Positions 36,915 through 46,289 of a stretch of 64,000 nucleotides of DNA are shown here, one piece after another. The notes beneath the pieces are model-generated. The model was not told the DNA's origin. It searched no databases and was given only the letters and a program-made list of their open reading frames with translations. The stretch comes from an uncultured Paracoccaceae bacterium (GTDB lineage: Bacteria > Pseudomonadota > Alphaproteobacteria > Rhodobacterales > Rhodobacteraceae): positions 620,001 to 684,000 of the forward strand of contig CANLNT010000001.1 in assembly GCA_947492825.1 (NCBI GenBank), written 5' to 3'. Each line of letters begins with the position of its first letter. Position 1 is the first letter of the stretch. The translations under genes and the position numbers were made by a program.

Positions 36915-38028
36915 CCGGGTCCTTGCCCGCTTGCCCCCGGTAAAGCGTGCTGCGCTGGTATTGCCCGATGGCAAAGCGCACCAGCACCCCGATCATTGCC
37001 GCCAGCGGAACGGCGACCAGTAACCCGACAAAGCCGAACAAGGCACCAAAGACCGACAGCGCCAGCAACAGCCAGACAGGGTGCAGCCCCACGGATGTCC
37101 CGACCAGCTTGGGCGTGAGGATATTGCCCTCGACGAACTGGCCCGCCTGAAAAATCAGATAGATGCCAATCACATAGAACCAGTTCACGCCCGCCACAGC
37201 GCCATCGACACCGTTGGCCACATCCGCGGCAGACCCGGTCCAGGTCTGAAAGATCGCGACACCCACCGCCAGCGCGCCACCAACAATGGCCCCAACATAG
37301 GGGATAAACGTCACCAGCCCTGCAATCGCGCCGATCACGATGCCAAAGTTCAGCCCCGCAATCATCAGTGCTGTGGCGTAAAAGACGCCCAAAATCAGGC
37401 ACACCGTGCCTTGTCCGCGTATGAAACTCGCCAGCGTCGCATCCATCTGCCGCGCCAGATCGCGGATCACGGGTGCGTGGTCGCGCGGCAGCAACGCGTC
37501 AATCCGCGCAGTCATGTTGTCCCAATCCACCAGCAGATAGACCGCCACCACAGGCACGATCAGGAACAGGACCACCACGTTCAAAACACCGGAAAAGGAT
37601 GACAGAACCGTGCTCAACAGCTCGCCACCTCGGCTTTGCAGGGATGCGGCGATGTTGTTCAGCTGCTGCCGGATCGCGCTGTCCTCGACCATCAGCTCGG
37701 GGAAGCGTTCGATCAGCCAATCGCGCAATTGTTTCAGGTATTCAGGTGCCGCCGCCACAAGGGCCGACCCTTGGGTGATCAGCGTCGGGATGATCAGCAG
37801 GACCAGCACAACAAAGATAAGCAAGGCCACCACGGTGATCACCGCCACCGACAGGGCCCGCGACAACCCCCAGGATTCCAGCTTGTCCGCAATCGGATCA
37901 AGGCAATAGGCAATCGCCCCGCCCAACACAAACGGCAGGATCACATCCCCCAGCGCCCAAAGCACCACCAGAAATGCCACCGTGGTGATGCCCCAGTACT
38001 TGGCTTGATCTTTCATCGGCAATGCCAT
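36907..38028 (-). CDS. AI-2E family transporter (PerM-like)
   Basis: A 373-residue membrane protein, about eight spans with a long soluble loop, of the PF01594 family. Typical sequences include GLVTFIPYVGAIVGG and TPKLVGTSVGLHPVWLL. Members have been linked to autoinducer or ion export; function here is not known. It overlaps hdaA, so the two are cotranscribed. Confidence 0.87.
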   Translation of the reverse strand: MALPMKDQAKYWGITTVAFLVVLWALGDVILPFVLGGAIAYCLDPIADKLESWGLSRALSVAVITVVALLIFVVLVLLIIPTLITQGSALVAAAPEYLKQLRDWLIERFPELMVEDSAIRQQLNNIAASLQSRGGELLSTVLSSFSGVLNVVVLFLIVPVVAVYLLVDWDNMTARIDALLPRDHAPVIRDLARQMDATLASFIRGQGTVCLILGVFYATALMIAGLNFGIVIGAIAGLVTFIPYVGAIVGGALAVGVAIFQTWTGSAADVANGVDGAVAGVNWFYVIGIYLIFQAGQFVEGNILTPKLVGTSVGLHPVWLLLALSVFGALFGFVGLLVAVPLAAMIGVLVRFAIGQYQRSTLYRGQAGKDPDA

Positions 38029-38088
38029 CTGCGACCCCTTTGCTTGCGTCCTTCCTAGATGCGGCAGGTGCGGCGTTGGTGCAAGGGG

Positions 38089-38110
38089 GTAGGCCGGGGT
38101 TTACCCCGGC
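38089..38110. repeat. GTAG-headed REP-like hairpin, copy 1
   Basis: GTAG, then GCCGGGGT-TT-ACCCCGGC. It covers the 3' end of the TolB-like gene; the minus-strand stop TAA (38101-38103) is inside the repeat. Confidence 0.75.
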
Positions 38111-38958
38111 GCGCCCTTTGGATAGCGCACATAGGCAAAACGCCCACCCTTGGGATGCCAGCATGGCACGTTGATGCTGCCTTGCCCGCCGTTGAACGCC
38201 ACCAGCCTGCGGATATTGCCGCCCGTCGCGTCCATCAGGCGCAGCTCCACCGGCAAATCGCCGGGGTGGCCTGTCGTGCCTTCGGGATAGGCCAGATACA
38301 ACACGTCGCGGCCATCCGGGCTGGGGTGCGGAAACCAGTTGACCCGTTCGTCATCGGTCATTTGTTGCAGATCGCCACCATTGGGCCGCATTCGCCACAG
38401 GTCCGCACCGCGTCCGTGATGATCCGAGTTGAACCAGATCCAGCGCCCATCGGGCGTGTAGTCCGGCCCGTCCCGGTGGCCGGGTCCATCTGTCAGGATC
38501 ACTTCATCTGTGCCATCTACCGCACTGGTACATATGTGAAAAATGCCTTTCCGCCGCCCGACATAGGCAATCCGCGCCCCATCGGGTGACCAGCCGTGCC
38601 AATAGCTGGGTGCCAACGGCGTAACCCGCTCTGGCGCGCCGCCGCCAATCGGCAAACGATAGATGATCGAGGTGCCGCGCCCCGGACTGTCCGAAATCAT
38701 CAGCATCCGCCCATCGGGCGAAATCCCGTGGTCATTGTTGCAATGGGTGCATGCACCGGTGTCGATCCGGTGCAGCACCTCAGGTGCGGCCAGATCGACC
38801 CGCAAAATCTGCCCGCCGCTATTGATCACCAAAAAGCCGCCGCAGGGCGACCAGTTCGGGGCCTCAAAATGCACATCGGCGCGGTGGATCACATCCTCCG
38901 CGCCGGTGGCCGTATCGTGTATCACAAGTTCAGAGATCATCCGCCCTTCATGGCGCAT
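38101..38958 (-). CDS. TolB-like beta-propeller protein
   Basis: A 285-residue protein with repeated WD40-like/PD40 blades: NWSPCGGFLVINS, GISPDGRMLMISD, GWSPDGARIAYVGRRKG, DYTPDGRWIWFNSDHHG, HPSPDGRDVLYLAYPEG and CWHPKGGRFAYVRYP. No signal peptide, so probably cytoplasmic. Members act as sugar-related lyases or binding scaffolds; no catalytic call can be made. Its C-terminus and stop lie within a REP-like repeat. Confidence 0.78.
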   Translation of the reverse strand: MRHEGRMISELVIHDTATGAEDVIHRADVHFEAPNWSPCGGFLVINSGGQILRVDLAAPEVLHRIDTGACTHCNNDHGISPDGRMLMISDSPGRGTSIIYRLPIGGGAPERVTPLAPSYWHGWSPDGARIAYVGRRKGIFHICTSAVDGTDEVILTDGPGHRDGPDYTPDGRWIWFNSDHHGRGADLWRMRPNGGDLQQMTDDERVNWFPHPSPDGRDVLYLAYPEGTTGHPGDLPVELRLMDATGGNIRRLVAFNGGQGSINVPCWHPKGGRFAYVRYPKGAPG

Positions 38959-38985
38959 CCCTGTCAGGCGGGCAATATCCCCGGC

Positions 38986-39489
38986 TTAGTGGCAGGCCGG
39001 GCGCGTACCGGGCAGCAGCACTTTGTCGATCACGTGGATCACGCCGTTGTCGGCCTCGATATTGGCGATCACCACATTGGCGACTTCGCCTGTGCCATCC
39101 GCAATGGTCACGCCGGAATGGCTGGTGATGCACAACCGCTCAGTGGCAAGGATCGGCTTATAGTAATTGGCCCCTGCGGCGAATTGCTCTGCCGTCAGCT
39201 TGCGGTCGTCCACATGATACAGCAGCACATTGGTCAGCTGCTCCTTGTTCTCTGGCTGCAACAGCGTTTCAACCGTGCCTTCGGGCAGGGCGGCAAAGGC
39301 GTCATTGACCGGGGCGTAAACCGTGAACGGGCCGGGGCCCGACAGGGTTTCGGCCAGACCGGCGGCGGTCACGGCAGCGACCAACGTGCTGAACCGTTCG
39401 TCGCCTGCAGCGATATCAACGATTGTGTTGGCCGATGCGACCGTGGCGGCAGCGCCAAAGGCGGCGGCAAGGATAGTTGTGCGGAACAT
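38986..39489 (-). CDS. Fasciclin-domain secreted protein
   Basis: A 167-residue protein with a signal peptide (MFRTTILAAAFGAAATVASA) and one FAS1 domain: the H1 motif FTVYAPVNDAFAALPEG and the H2 motif VIHVIDKVLLP. Such domains mediate adhesion. The 232 bases to proS (39490-39721) have no gene. Confidence 0.9.
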   Translation of the reverse strand: MFRTTILAAAFGAAATVASANTIVDIAAGDERFSTLVAAVTAAGLAETLSGPGPFTVYAPVNDAFAALPEGTVETLLQPENKEQLTNVLLYHVDDRKLTAEQFAAGANYYKPILATERLCITSHSGVTIADGTGEVANVVIANIEADNGVIHVIDKVLLPGTRPACH

Positions 39490-39721
39490 GATGTGTCTCC
39501 CTCTTGGTTGAACAAGCTTTTTGCTTGCTGTCAGGGATTACGCCGCAACCGCCCATTTGGGTCACTGTTGTCACGCAGGTGTCAGAGCACTGTCATGAAT
39601 GATCTGACCTGGCGTCTGCGCCGTAACGCGCGGGCGCAATCACTTGGCGTAGCAGGCTGATCTTGTGAAGGGCAGGGCGATGCCCTAGGACTTGGCAAAC
39701 TCCAGCTACAGGTTCCCGCCC

Positions 39722-41059
39722 ATGCGCCTTTCCCGCTACTTCCTGCCCGTCCTCAAAGAAACCCCGCGCGAGGCGCAGATCGTCAGCCACCGCTACATGC
39801 TGCAGGCGGGCCTGATCAAACAGGCCAGCGCCGGCATCTATTCCTGGCTGCCGCTGGGCTTCAAAATGCTGCGCAAGCTGGAAAACATCGTGCACGAAGA
39901 ACAGGCCAAGGCAGGTCATATCGCCATGCTGATGCCGACGCTGCAATCGGCCGACCTGTGGCGCGAAAGCGGCCGCTATGACGGCTATGGCGAAGAAATG
40001 CTGCGCATGAAAGACCGCCACGACCGCGACATGCTGTTTTCCCCAACGGCTGAGGAAATGTTCACCGACACCTTCCGGTCTTACGTCAAATCCTACAAGG
40101 ACCTGCCGCTGACGCTCTACCAGATCCAGTGGAAATTCCGGGATGAGGTGCGCCCGCGGTTCGGCGTCATGCGCGGGCGAGAGTTCCTGATGAAAGACGG
40201 CTACAACTTTGACCTCACCAAAGAAGACGCGCTGCACGCCTATAACCGCCATCTTGTGACCTACCTGCGGACCTATGAACGCATGGGGCTTCAGGCGATC
40301 CCGATGCGTGCTGATAGCGGGCCCATTGGCGGCGACTACACCCATGAATTCCTTGTGCTGGCTGACACCGGTGAATCAGAGGTCTTCTACGACAGCGCCG
40401 TCACCGACATCTCGCTCGGTCAGCGCGACGTGAATTTCGACGACGTGGATCAATGCCAATCGATCATGGACGAATTCACTTCGCTTTATGCGCGCACCGA
40501 TGAAACCCACGATCAGGCCCTGTTCGATCAGGTGCCAGAAGACCGCCGCCGCGTCGCGCGCGGCATCGAAGTGGGGCAGATTTTCTACTTCGGCACGACA
40601 TACTCCGAACCCTTGGGTGCTACCGTCGATGACGGCAAAGGCGGCCAAACTCCCGTCCACATGGGCTCTCACGGCATCGGCGTTTCCCGCCTGCTTGGAG
40701 CCATCATCGAGGCGAGCCATGATGACAAGGGCATCATCTGGCCCGAAGGTGTCACACCTTTCCACTGCGGCATCCTCAACATGCGCTCCGGCGATGACGC
40801 CTGTGATGCCGCCTGCGAAGACCTCTATGCACAGCTTACCAACGCAGGTCTGGAACCGCTCTATGACGACCGAGACGAACGGGCAGGGGCCAAATTCGGC
40901 ACGATGGACATGATCGGCCTGCCGTGGCGGATCACCGTCGGCCCGCGCGGGTTGAAAGAGGGCAAGGTCGAACTGACCAGCCGCCGCACCGGCGAAAGCA
41001 CTGAAATGTCCCCCGCCGATGCGGTGCAGCGTATCGTAGACATCTACGCCGCGCTCTAG
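39722..41059 (+). CDS. proS: Prolyl-tRNA synthetase
   Basis: A 445-residue class II synthetase, the short alphaproteobacterial form without the INS editing domain. Motif 1 lies in [14 protein letters not shown] onwards, motif 2 in [19 protein letters not shown], and motif 3 in [14 protein letters not shown]. The anticodon-binding domain is at the C-terminus. The stop TAG is at the first bases of a REP-like repeat. ATG at 39722 gives the usual MRLSRYFLP. Confidence 0.96.
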   Translation: MRLSRYFLPVLKETPREAQIVSHRYMLQAGLIKQASAGIYSWLPLGFKMLRKLENIVHEEQAKAGHIAMLMPTLQSADLWRESGRYDGYGEEMLRMKDRHDRDMLFSPTAEEMFTDTFRSYVKSYKDLPLTLYQIQWKFRDEVRPRFGVMRGREFLMKDGYNFDLTKEDALHAYNRHLVTYLRTYERMGLQAIPMRADSGPIGGDYTHEFLVLADTGESEVFYDSAVTDISLGQRDVNFDDVDQCQSIMDEFTSLYARTDETHDQALFDQVPEDRRRVARGIEVGQIFYFGTTYSEPLGATVDDGKGGQTPVHMGSHGIGVSRLLGAIIEASHDDKGIIWPEGVTPFHCGILNMRSGDDACDAACEDLYAQLTNAGLEPLYDDRDERAGAKFGTMDMIGLPWRITVGPRGLKEGKVELTSRRTGESTEMSPADAVQRIVDIYAAL

Positions 41060-41077
41060 GCCGGGCTTCAGACCGGC
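41057..41077. repeat. REP-like hairpin, copy 2 (TTCAGACCGGC variant)
   Basis: TAGGCCGGGCTTCAGACCGGC lies between convergent proS and the methyltransferase gene. Its first three bases are the proS stop codon. It matches the form at 52836-52857. Confidence 0.72.
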
Positions 41078-41694
41078 ATCACCGGCTTTTGCCCGATCAG
41101 AAAGACTGACGCATCAGGCCGGGGCCGGAATTCATCGACAATCTCCAGCCCCGCAGCCCGATGGGCCGCGATCAGGTCATCGCGCTTGACCGGCAGCACC
41201 TTGGGGATCACCCCCAGCTTGCCGATCCATGGCACGACCTTTGGCATCAGCCCGGTCATATCCCCCATGCACACGGTCGAGGTGATCACGTAGCCCCCCG
41301 GTTTCACCTGACCCGCGAGGGCCGCAACACCGGCGTCCGCATCATCCAGCAAATGCAGCAGCGACAGGCCAAGCGCCATATCGTACTGCGGTGTGGCGGG
41401 CAGGTCCGCAAAGCTGCCAATGCGGAAATCCACATTGCTGATCCCCTGGCTTGCAGCCTTGTCGCGGGCAATGCCGATCATCGCCTTGGAAAAATCCAGC
41501 GCGTCGATCTTTGCGACCTTGGGCGCGTGATACAGCGCCGTGGTGCCGGTGCCGCAGCCCATTTCCAGCAGGTGCATTTCGGGGCGCAGCAGCGCCTGGG
41601 TCATCGCCAGCTTGCGTTCATAGCTGGGTTGATCCGCAACCGGGTCGCGGGCGTATTTTTTGGCAATGACGTTCCAGAATGTTTCGCGGGCCAT
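41068..41694 (-). CDS. Class I SAM-dependent methyltransferase
   Basis: A 208-residue protein with the SAM-binding motif LLEMGCGTGTTALYHAP (motif I), DALDFSKAMIGIARDKA, and YDMALGLSLLHLLDD (post-motif). Substrate unknown. It is last in a same-strand cluster after DUF2306, with a 12-base gap. Confidence 0.85.
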   Translation of the reverse strand: MARETFWNVIAKKYARDPVADQPSYERKLAMTQALLRPEMHLLEMGCGTGTTALYHAPKVAKIDALDFSKAMIGIARDKAASQGISNVDFRIGSFADLPATPQYDMALGLSLLHLLDDADAGVAALAGQVKPGGYVITSTVCMGDMTGLMPKVVPWIGKLGVIPKVLPVKRDDLIAAHRAAGLEIVDEFRPRPDASVFLIGQKPVMPV

Positions 41695-41706
41695 AGTTGG
41701 GCCTCC

Positions 41707-42351
41707 TTATGTGTGGATCTGAATGGGGGCAGGGCGGTTGATCTGGCGGATCACCCATTCGCCTGCGGCAATCGACAGCGCCCATGAGGCGACGACCGTC
41801 AGATCGGACATTACGCCAACGGGCGGCTCGCCGGTGATCAGGTAGATCGGGAACAGGATGAACGCGATCAGCGACTGGCCCATGCCAATGGCATAGGCGC
41901 GGATCATCCAGGCGCGGTGGCGGGGGATATCGCGGTCCATGACCGCGCGGATCGACAGCGCCAGCGCCACCAGCAAGGCTATCCCGCCCAGCATCCGGGC
42001 CACATCTATGATCAGCGTCGATGACCCCGGAAAGGCCAACAGCAGCCGCAACCCCGACAGGCCCAGCACAACGCCTGCGGCCACAAAGACGCGCCCCAAA
42101 AACTTGTGCAAGCGCCCAAACCGCCGCGCCAGCGCGCGGCCAAACTGCAACGGCCCCAGCAGGCCAAAGATGGCCCCAGCGGCCGCATGCAGCCAATAGG
42201 GCAGCGGCTGCGTCATCAGATAGGCCACGTCCTGCGGCGTTGTCCCGGCGGGAATTTGCACCACCCGGACCCCGGCCATCACGGTGGGGATGGCCGTCAG
42301 GAAAAGCAGAAGTGCAGGCACAGAAATGGCGTTCACGGAACGGCGTCCCAT
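41707..42351 (-). CDS. DUF2306-type membrane protein
   Basis: A 214-residue protein with about six membrane spans and paired histidines (YWLHAAAGAIFG, RLHKFLGRVFV, RHRAWMIRAYAIGMGQ), as in DUF2306 proteins; haem or electron-transfer roles have been suggested for such families. Function unknown. Confidence 0.78.
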   Translation of the reverse strand: MGRRSVNAISVPALLLFLTAIPTVMAGVRVVQIPAGTTPQDVAYLMTQPLPYWLHAAAGAIFGLLGPLQFGRALARRFGRLHKFLGRVFVAAGVVLGLSGLRLLLAFPGSSTLIIDVARMLGGIALLVALALSIRAVMDRDIPRHRAWMIRAYAIGMGQSLIAFILFPIYLITGEPPVGVMSDLTVVASWALSIAAGEWVIRQINRPAPIQIHT

Positions 42352-42384
42352 GTTGGTCTCCTTTATAAAACAGTTGGTTAGACG

Positions 42385-42606
42385 CTAGTCTTCAGGTGCG
42401 TCGTATTGAAAAACCTCTTCAAGCGGCTTGTCGAAAGCCTTGGCAATCTTGAACGCCAGCTCCAACGTGGGCGAGTATTTGGCGTTCTCGATTGCCACAA
42501 TCGTCTGGCGCGTGACACCCACGGCCTCTGCCAGACCCTTTTGCGTCATCTCACCGGTTTCAAAGCGAAGCCGGCGGATGGTATTGCTGATCGGCGGCGC
42601 GCCCAT
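42385..42606 (-). CDS. Xre-family small transcriptional regulator
   Basis: A 73-residue single-domain Cro/CI-type regulator: MGAPPISNTIRRLRFETGEMTQKGLAEAVGVTRQTIVAIENAKYSPTL is characteristic of this short group. ATG at 42606 overlaps the stop of the upstream membrane gene (ATGA), which supports a functional pair: a regulator with a small membrane partner. Confidence 0.88.
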   Translation of the reverse strand: MGAPPISNTIRRLRFETGEMTQKGLAEAVGVTRQTIVAIENAKYSPTLELAFKIAKAFDKPLEEVFQYDAPED

Positions 42607-43055
42607 CAGTAGCCGCGCCGGTAGAAAAAGAGTTTGACCAGATTGCCCGCAACGTCTGAAAACCACGCCGCCAGCAACATCAGGTTCAGGGTCTGCAGCG
42701 CGGAATATCCCAGCGCCAGCAAGACCACCGCAATGATCCAGCCTGTTGAAAACACAGCCTGCGTCACCCGCATTCCGCGCAATCCAATATGGCGATCCCG
42801 CTCATCCTCTTTCATCGTCAAATCGTCACCCCCGGTGAAGATGCCGTAGACGATATTGGCCAGAATGACAGTGACAATCACCATCACGATCGCCATCGGG
42901 ATATAGGTCAGCACCCGACGCGCCCATGTTTGCAGGCCCTCCGGCCCGTCAAAAGCGCCCATCACGGTGGCATCATAAATGCGCGTGCCAAAGATCAGCA
43001 TGACGGCCAGGCTGACCAGCAGGTAGACCCATGTGTTGCGTTCCTCAAATGCCAT
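42606..43055 (-). CDS. Small integral membrane protein paired with Xre regulator
   Basis: A 149-residue protein with about four hydrophobic segments. The first loop (DDLTMKEDERDRHIGLRGMRVTQ) contains the DERD-type motif of DUF2178-like proteins, often coupled to short Xre regulators. It heads the four-gene minus-strand cluster. Confidence 0.75.
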   Translation of the reverse strand: MAFEERNTWVYLLVSLAVMLIFGTRIYDATVMGAFDGPEGLQTWARRVLTYIPMAIVMVIVTVILANIVYGIFTGGDDLTMKEDERDRHIGLRGMRVTQAVFSTGWIIAVVLLALGYSALQTLNLMLLAAWFSDVAGNLVKLFFYRRGY

Positions 43056-43101
43056 CGCTCTTGTCCTTCCGCGAATCGTCGTGTCTGGTTTGTTGTACCT
43101 T

Positions 43102-43130
43102 ATGTATGTTTCATTTTACCCCATGTCAAA
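43102..43130 (-). promoter_or_regulatory. Candidate promoter of the Xre/membrane cluster
   Basis: On the minus strand TTGACA (43130-43125) is followed after 17 bases by TACATA (43107-43102), 47 bases before the ATG at 43055. The -35 is perfect, the -10 only half matches. Confidence 0.35.
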
Positions 43131-43258
43131 TAAACCAGACACGGTGAATTTGCCAGATAGACGGACTGCCCGCGGTGCGGCATAGTGCGGAAAAACAAAA
43201 TAGACCTGAGGCACGACATGGTTCTGAACATGCGGACACACGCGCGATCTGCGCGTGA

Positions 43259-43831
43259 ATGGCGCTGATGCGGCGCGCTTTGGCACTGGCGGGCGGCGTT
43301 GCGGGGGCTGCGGTCCTGTCGCAATACCCCGCGTTTTCGCAGCAATACCTGCAACGGCTGGCCGGGCAGGTCGATGCGCTGACCGTTGTGGTCAAGGACT
43401 TTGACGCCTCGGCACTGGCCTCCGGCCTTGGTCGGCAAGAGGCGCTGGACCAGATGACCGGCACCGCATTCCTGCAAGCGCGGGCCACGGACATGCGCCA
43501 GACTTTTGTGCGTCACGCGCGCCTGTCCGACAATCTGACCGCCCTGCGCGCGGCCACACCGATGGAACGGATCGCCATGCCGCAACGCATGTCCGACCCC
43601 GCGACGCTCGCGGCTGCCTGGGCCGACTTTGAACCGGCGATGCCGCTTTCCGCGCCCGGTGCGGTAACGGCAGGTGCGGGCTTTGTCACCGGCTGGGCGG
43701 GTATCGCGGCACTCTTGGCGTTGATCACCGTCCCCTTTCGCCGTCGCAAGGCCCCCGCACGGCAAGAACCGCGCGTGGCCCGCCCGGCACCGCAACCCAA
43801 CCTTCCCAAACTGCAAGGAGTCCGCAGATGA
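43259..43831 (+). CDS. DUF2937-type membrane protein
   Basis: A 190-residue protein with an N-terminal hydrophobic segment, a helical loop (YLQRLAGQVDALTVVVKDFDASA) and a second span (AGFVTGWAGIAALLALITVPF), then a basic tail. This matches DUF2937. Starts at 43259 or at 43268 are possible. The stop overlaps the ThuA start by four bases. Confidence 0.78.
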   Translation: MALMRRALALAGGVAGAAVLSQYPAFSQQYLQRLAGQVDALTVVVKDFDASALASGLGRQEALDQMTGTAFLQARATDMRQTFVRHARLSDNLTALRAATPMERIAMPQRMSDPATLAAAWADFEPAMPLSAPGAVTAGAGFVTGWAGIAALLALITVPFRRRKAPARQEPRVARPAPQPNLPKLQGVRR

Positions 43832-44526
43832 AAGCTTTGATTACATGGGGCGGCTGGGACGGCCATCAGCCCGACAAGGTCGCCGCGATCTTCCGCGACA
43901 TCCTGCACGCGGCAGGGGCAGACGTCACCATCACCGACACGCTTGATGCCTTTGATGACCCCGACTACCTGCAAACCCTCGACCTGATTGTGCCCGTCTG
44001 GACGATGAGCAAGACAACCCGCGAAGCCGCCACCAATGTGTCAGAGGCCGTGGCCGGCGGCACCGGCCTTGCGGGCTGTCACGGCGGCATGTGTGATGCG
44101 TTCCGCGACATGCCGCTTTGGCAATTTATGACCGGCGCCAATTGGGTGGCCCACCCCGGCGGCGATGGTGTGAAACACCGGGTACAGATCACTTCGGATG
44201 ATCCTTTGGTCGCTGGCATCCCCGATTTCGACGTCGCGACAGAGCAGTATTACCTGCACACCGACGCCGCCAACACAGTGCTCGCCACCACCCGCACCGA
44301 TGTGGTGACCTGGTATCACAGCCCCAATGGCCCGGTGGACATGCCCGTGGCATGGACCCGCCACTGGGGCCACGGCCGCGTCTACTACAACGCGCTGGGC
44401 CATCAGGCCGACGTCATCGCCGAGGGCCCCGCGCACGAAATGCTGCGCCGTGGATTGATCTGGGCTGGGTCCGGGCAAAAGGGTCAGGATGTCAGCGCCC
44501 TGCAATCCCCCGGCAATCACTGGTAG
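43828..44526 (+). CDS. ThuA-domain protein
   Basis: A 232-residue protein with a ThuA-like fold: ALITWGGWDGHQPDKV, GGTGLAGCHGGMCDAFR and HWGHGRVYYNALGHQ. ThuA-type proteins are linked to sugar (trehalose) use, but the role is not settled. It starts in the DUF2937 stop (ATGA). Confidence 0.86.
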   Translation: MKALITWGGWDGHQPDKVAAIFRDILHAAGADVTITDTLDAFDDPDYLQTLDLIVPVWTMSKTTREAATNVSEAVAGGTGLAGCHGGMCDAFRDMPLWQFMTGANWVAHPGGDGVKHRVQITSDDPLVAGIPDFDVATEQYYLHTDAANTVLATTRTDVVTWYHSPNGPVDMPVAWTRHWGHGRVYYNALGHQADVIAEGPAHEMLRRGLIWAGSGQKGQDVSALQSPGNHW

Positions 44527-44556
44527 CCGCGAAAAAGCGAAAAAATTTTGGACTCC

Positions 44557-44583
44557 TGTCGATTTGGGCGGGCGTGCCGCGTC
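44557..44583 (+). promoter_or_regulatory. Candidate ECF42-type promoter
   Basis: TGTCGA (44557-44562), 17 bases, then CGTC (44580-44583), 49 bases before the DGPF gene's ATG. This matches the -35 TGTCGA and -10 CG(A/T)C reported for ECF42 sigma factors in Streptomyces. It implies that the DGPF gene and its sigma factor are autoregulated. Confidence 0.72.
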
Positions 44584-44632
44584 TGGTATGTAAGGGGCGC
44601 GCGGTTGCGCCCTGCAGACAAGGAGAAACAAA

Positions 44633-44986
44633 ATGCAATTTATGTGCTTGATCTATTCCGCCGAAGGAACTGGCCCGCAGCCCGGAACACCAGAATTCGG
44701 CCCCTTCATGCAGGGCTATCAGGATTTCACCAAAGACATGCAGGACAGCGGCAAGATGGTCGCCGGTGACGCGCTGCAATCCGTTTCAACCGCTACCACA
44801 GTCACCGTGCGCGACGGCAAGACCGAAACGATGGACGGCCCCTTTGCCGAAACCAAAGAACATCTGGGCGGCTACTACCTGCTCGACTGCGCTGATCTGG
44901 ACGAGGCACTGAAATACGCAGCACAGATCCCGACCGCGCAATATGGCCGGATCGAGGTGCGCCCGGTTGTCGTCTGGGACAACTGA
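44633..44986 (+). CDS. DGPF (YCII-related) protein
   Basis: A 117-residue protein of the YCII/DGPF group: MQFMCLIYSAEG and the defining DGPFAETKEHLGGYYLLDC. DGPF genes are conserved partners and targets of ECF42 sigma factors. It is six bases upstream of such a sigma gene and behind a matching promoter. Biochemical role unknown. Confidence 0.92.
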   Translation: MQFMCLIYSAEGTGPQPGTPEFGPFMQGYQDFTKDMQDSGKMVAGDALQSVSTATTVTVRDGKTETMDGPFAETKEHLGGYYLLDCADLDEALKYAAQIPTAQYGRIEVRPVVVWDN

Positions 44987-44992
44987 TCGCTG

Positions 44993-46234
44993 ATGCCGCC
45001 CCCATCTCAACACGCCATCGAAGCTGTGGTGCGCAAGGATTGGGGGCGCATTCTGGCATCGCTCGTCAAGACGTTGGGCGACTTCCAACTGGCCGAGGAT
45101 TGCCTGCAAGACGCGCTCGTCTCAGCCCTGACGCACTGGGCGCGCAACGGTTTGCCGCGCGCGCCCGATGCCTGGCTGATCACCACCGCCCGGCGCAAGG
45201 CCATTGACCGGCTGCGGCGTGCGGCCACGCATAACACCCACGCAGCAGAGCTGTCTTATCTGGCGGACCTCGCGAATGAACCGATAGAGGATGTTGTGAT
45301 CCCCGATAAACGGCTTGAGATGATCTTTACGTGCTGCCATCCCGCAATCGAAGGGCAGGCGCAGGTCGCCCTGACCCTGCGCACCTTGGGCGGGCTGACC
45401 ACGGATGAAATCGCCCATGCCTTTCTGGTCAAGCCCGACACAATGGCCCAGCGTCTGGTGCGCGCCAAACGCAAGATTGCCGCCGCTGGCATTCCTTACG
45501 CGGTGCCTGACGCGGACGTGCTGCCCGCGCGGATCGACGCCGTGTTGTCGGTTATCTATTTGATTTTCAACGAAGGCTACAGCGCAAGCGCCGGAACCGA
45601 CCTGACCCGCCCCAGCCTCTCGGACGAGGCGATCCGCCTTGCGCGGGTGGTGGCGGGCCTGATGCCACGGGTCGCCGAAGTGCGCGGCTTGCTGGCGCTG
45701 ATGCTGCTGCACGACAGCCGCCGGGCCGCGCGCACGGACAGCCACGGCCAGATGATCCCGCTAGAGGCGCAAGACCGCAGCCTCTGGGACCGCGCCAAAA
45801 TTGACGAAGGCACGCAAATCATTCGCGCGGCCCTGCTGGAACAGCTCATCGGCCCCTATCAACTGCAGGCCGCGATCAGTGCAGCCCATGCCACGGCACC
45901 CGATTGGGACAGCACCGATTGGCAGGACATCGCCGGGCTCTATGGCCTGCTGTGGAAGGTGCAGCCGACGCCTGTTGTGCAGATCAACCGTGCAATTGCG
46001 GTGTCCTATGCCCAGAACCCCGCCGCCGGTCTGGCGCTGCTGGCGCAGGTGCAGGACGACCAGATCACCAGCTACCAACCCTATCACGCGGCCCTTGCTG
46101 ATCTTTCTGCACGTGCGGGCGACATCGCGGCGGCGCATGACGCTTATGCCCGCGCCATCACCTTGTCGCAAAACGCGCAGGAACGCGGCTTTCTGACCGC
46201 GCGGCAATCGGCGCTGGGCCGCACCCTGCATTAG
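44993..46234 (+). CDS. ECF42-type RNA polymerase sigma factor with long C-terminal extension
   Basis: A 413-residue sigma factor. Sigma-2 (about 10-75; [14 protein letters not shown] and [16 protein letters not shown]), sigma-4 (about 115-170; [26 protein letters not shown]) and a roughly 230-residue C-terminal extension with TPR-like helices ([28 protein letters not shown]). No anti-sigma gene is nearby; in ECF42 the extension controls activity. The pair with DGPF is diagnostic. The stop TAG lies at the start of a 23-base-arm inverted repeat. Confidence 0.93.
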   Translation: MPPPSQHAIEAVVRKDWGRILASLVKTLGDFQLAEDCLQDALVSALTHWARNGLPRAPDAWLITTARRKAIDRLRRAATHNTHAAELSYLADLANEPIEDVVIPDKRLEMIFTCCHPAIEGQAQVALTLRTLGGLTTDEIAHAFLVKPDTMAQRLVRAKRKIAAAGIPYAVPDADVLPARIDAVLSVIYLIFNEGYSASAGTDLTRPSLSDEAIRLARVVAGLMPRVAEVRGLLALMLLHDSRRAARTDSHGQMIPLEAQDRSLWDRAKIDEGTQIIRAALLEQLIGPYQLQAAISAAHATAPDWDSTDWQDIAGLYGLLWKVQPTPVVQINRAIAVSYAQNPAAGLALLAQVQDDQITSYQPYHAALADLSARAGDIAAAHDAYARAITLSQNAQERGFLTARQSALGRTLH

Positions 46235-46289
46235 GGTCAGGACCCATTCATCTGGAACCGCTGACGCCAGATGAATGGGTCCTGACCCT
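46233..46289. repeat. 23-bp perfect inverted repeat, MITE-like
   Basis: Arms 46233-46255 (begins AGGGTCAGGACCCATTC) and 46267-46289 are perfect complements around an 11-base loop. The left arm overlaps the sigma-factor stop. It has the look of a miniature transposable element or of two transposon ends; it would also make a very strong hairpin in RNA. Confidence 0.75.
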
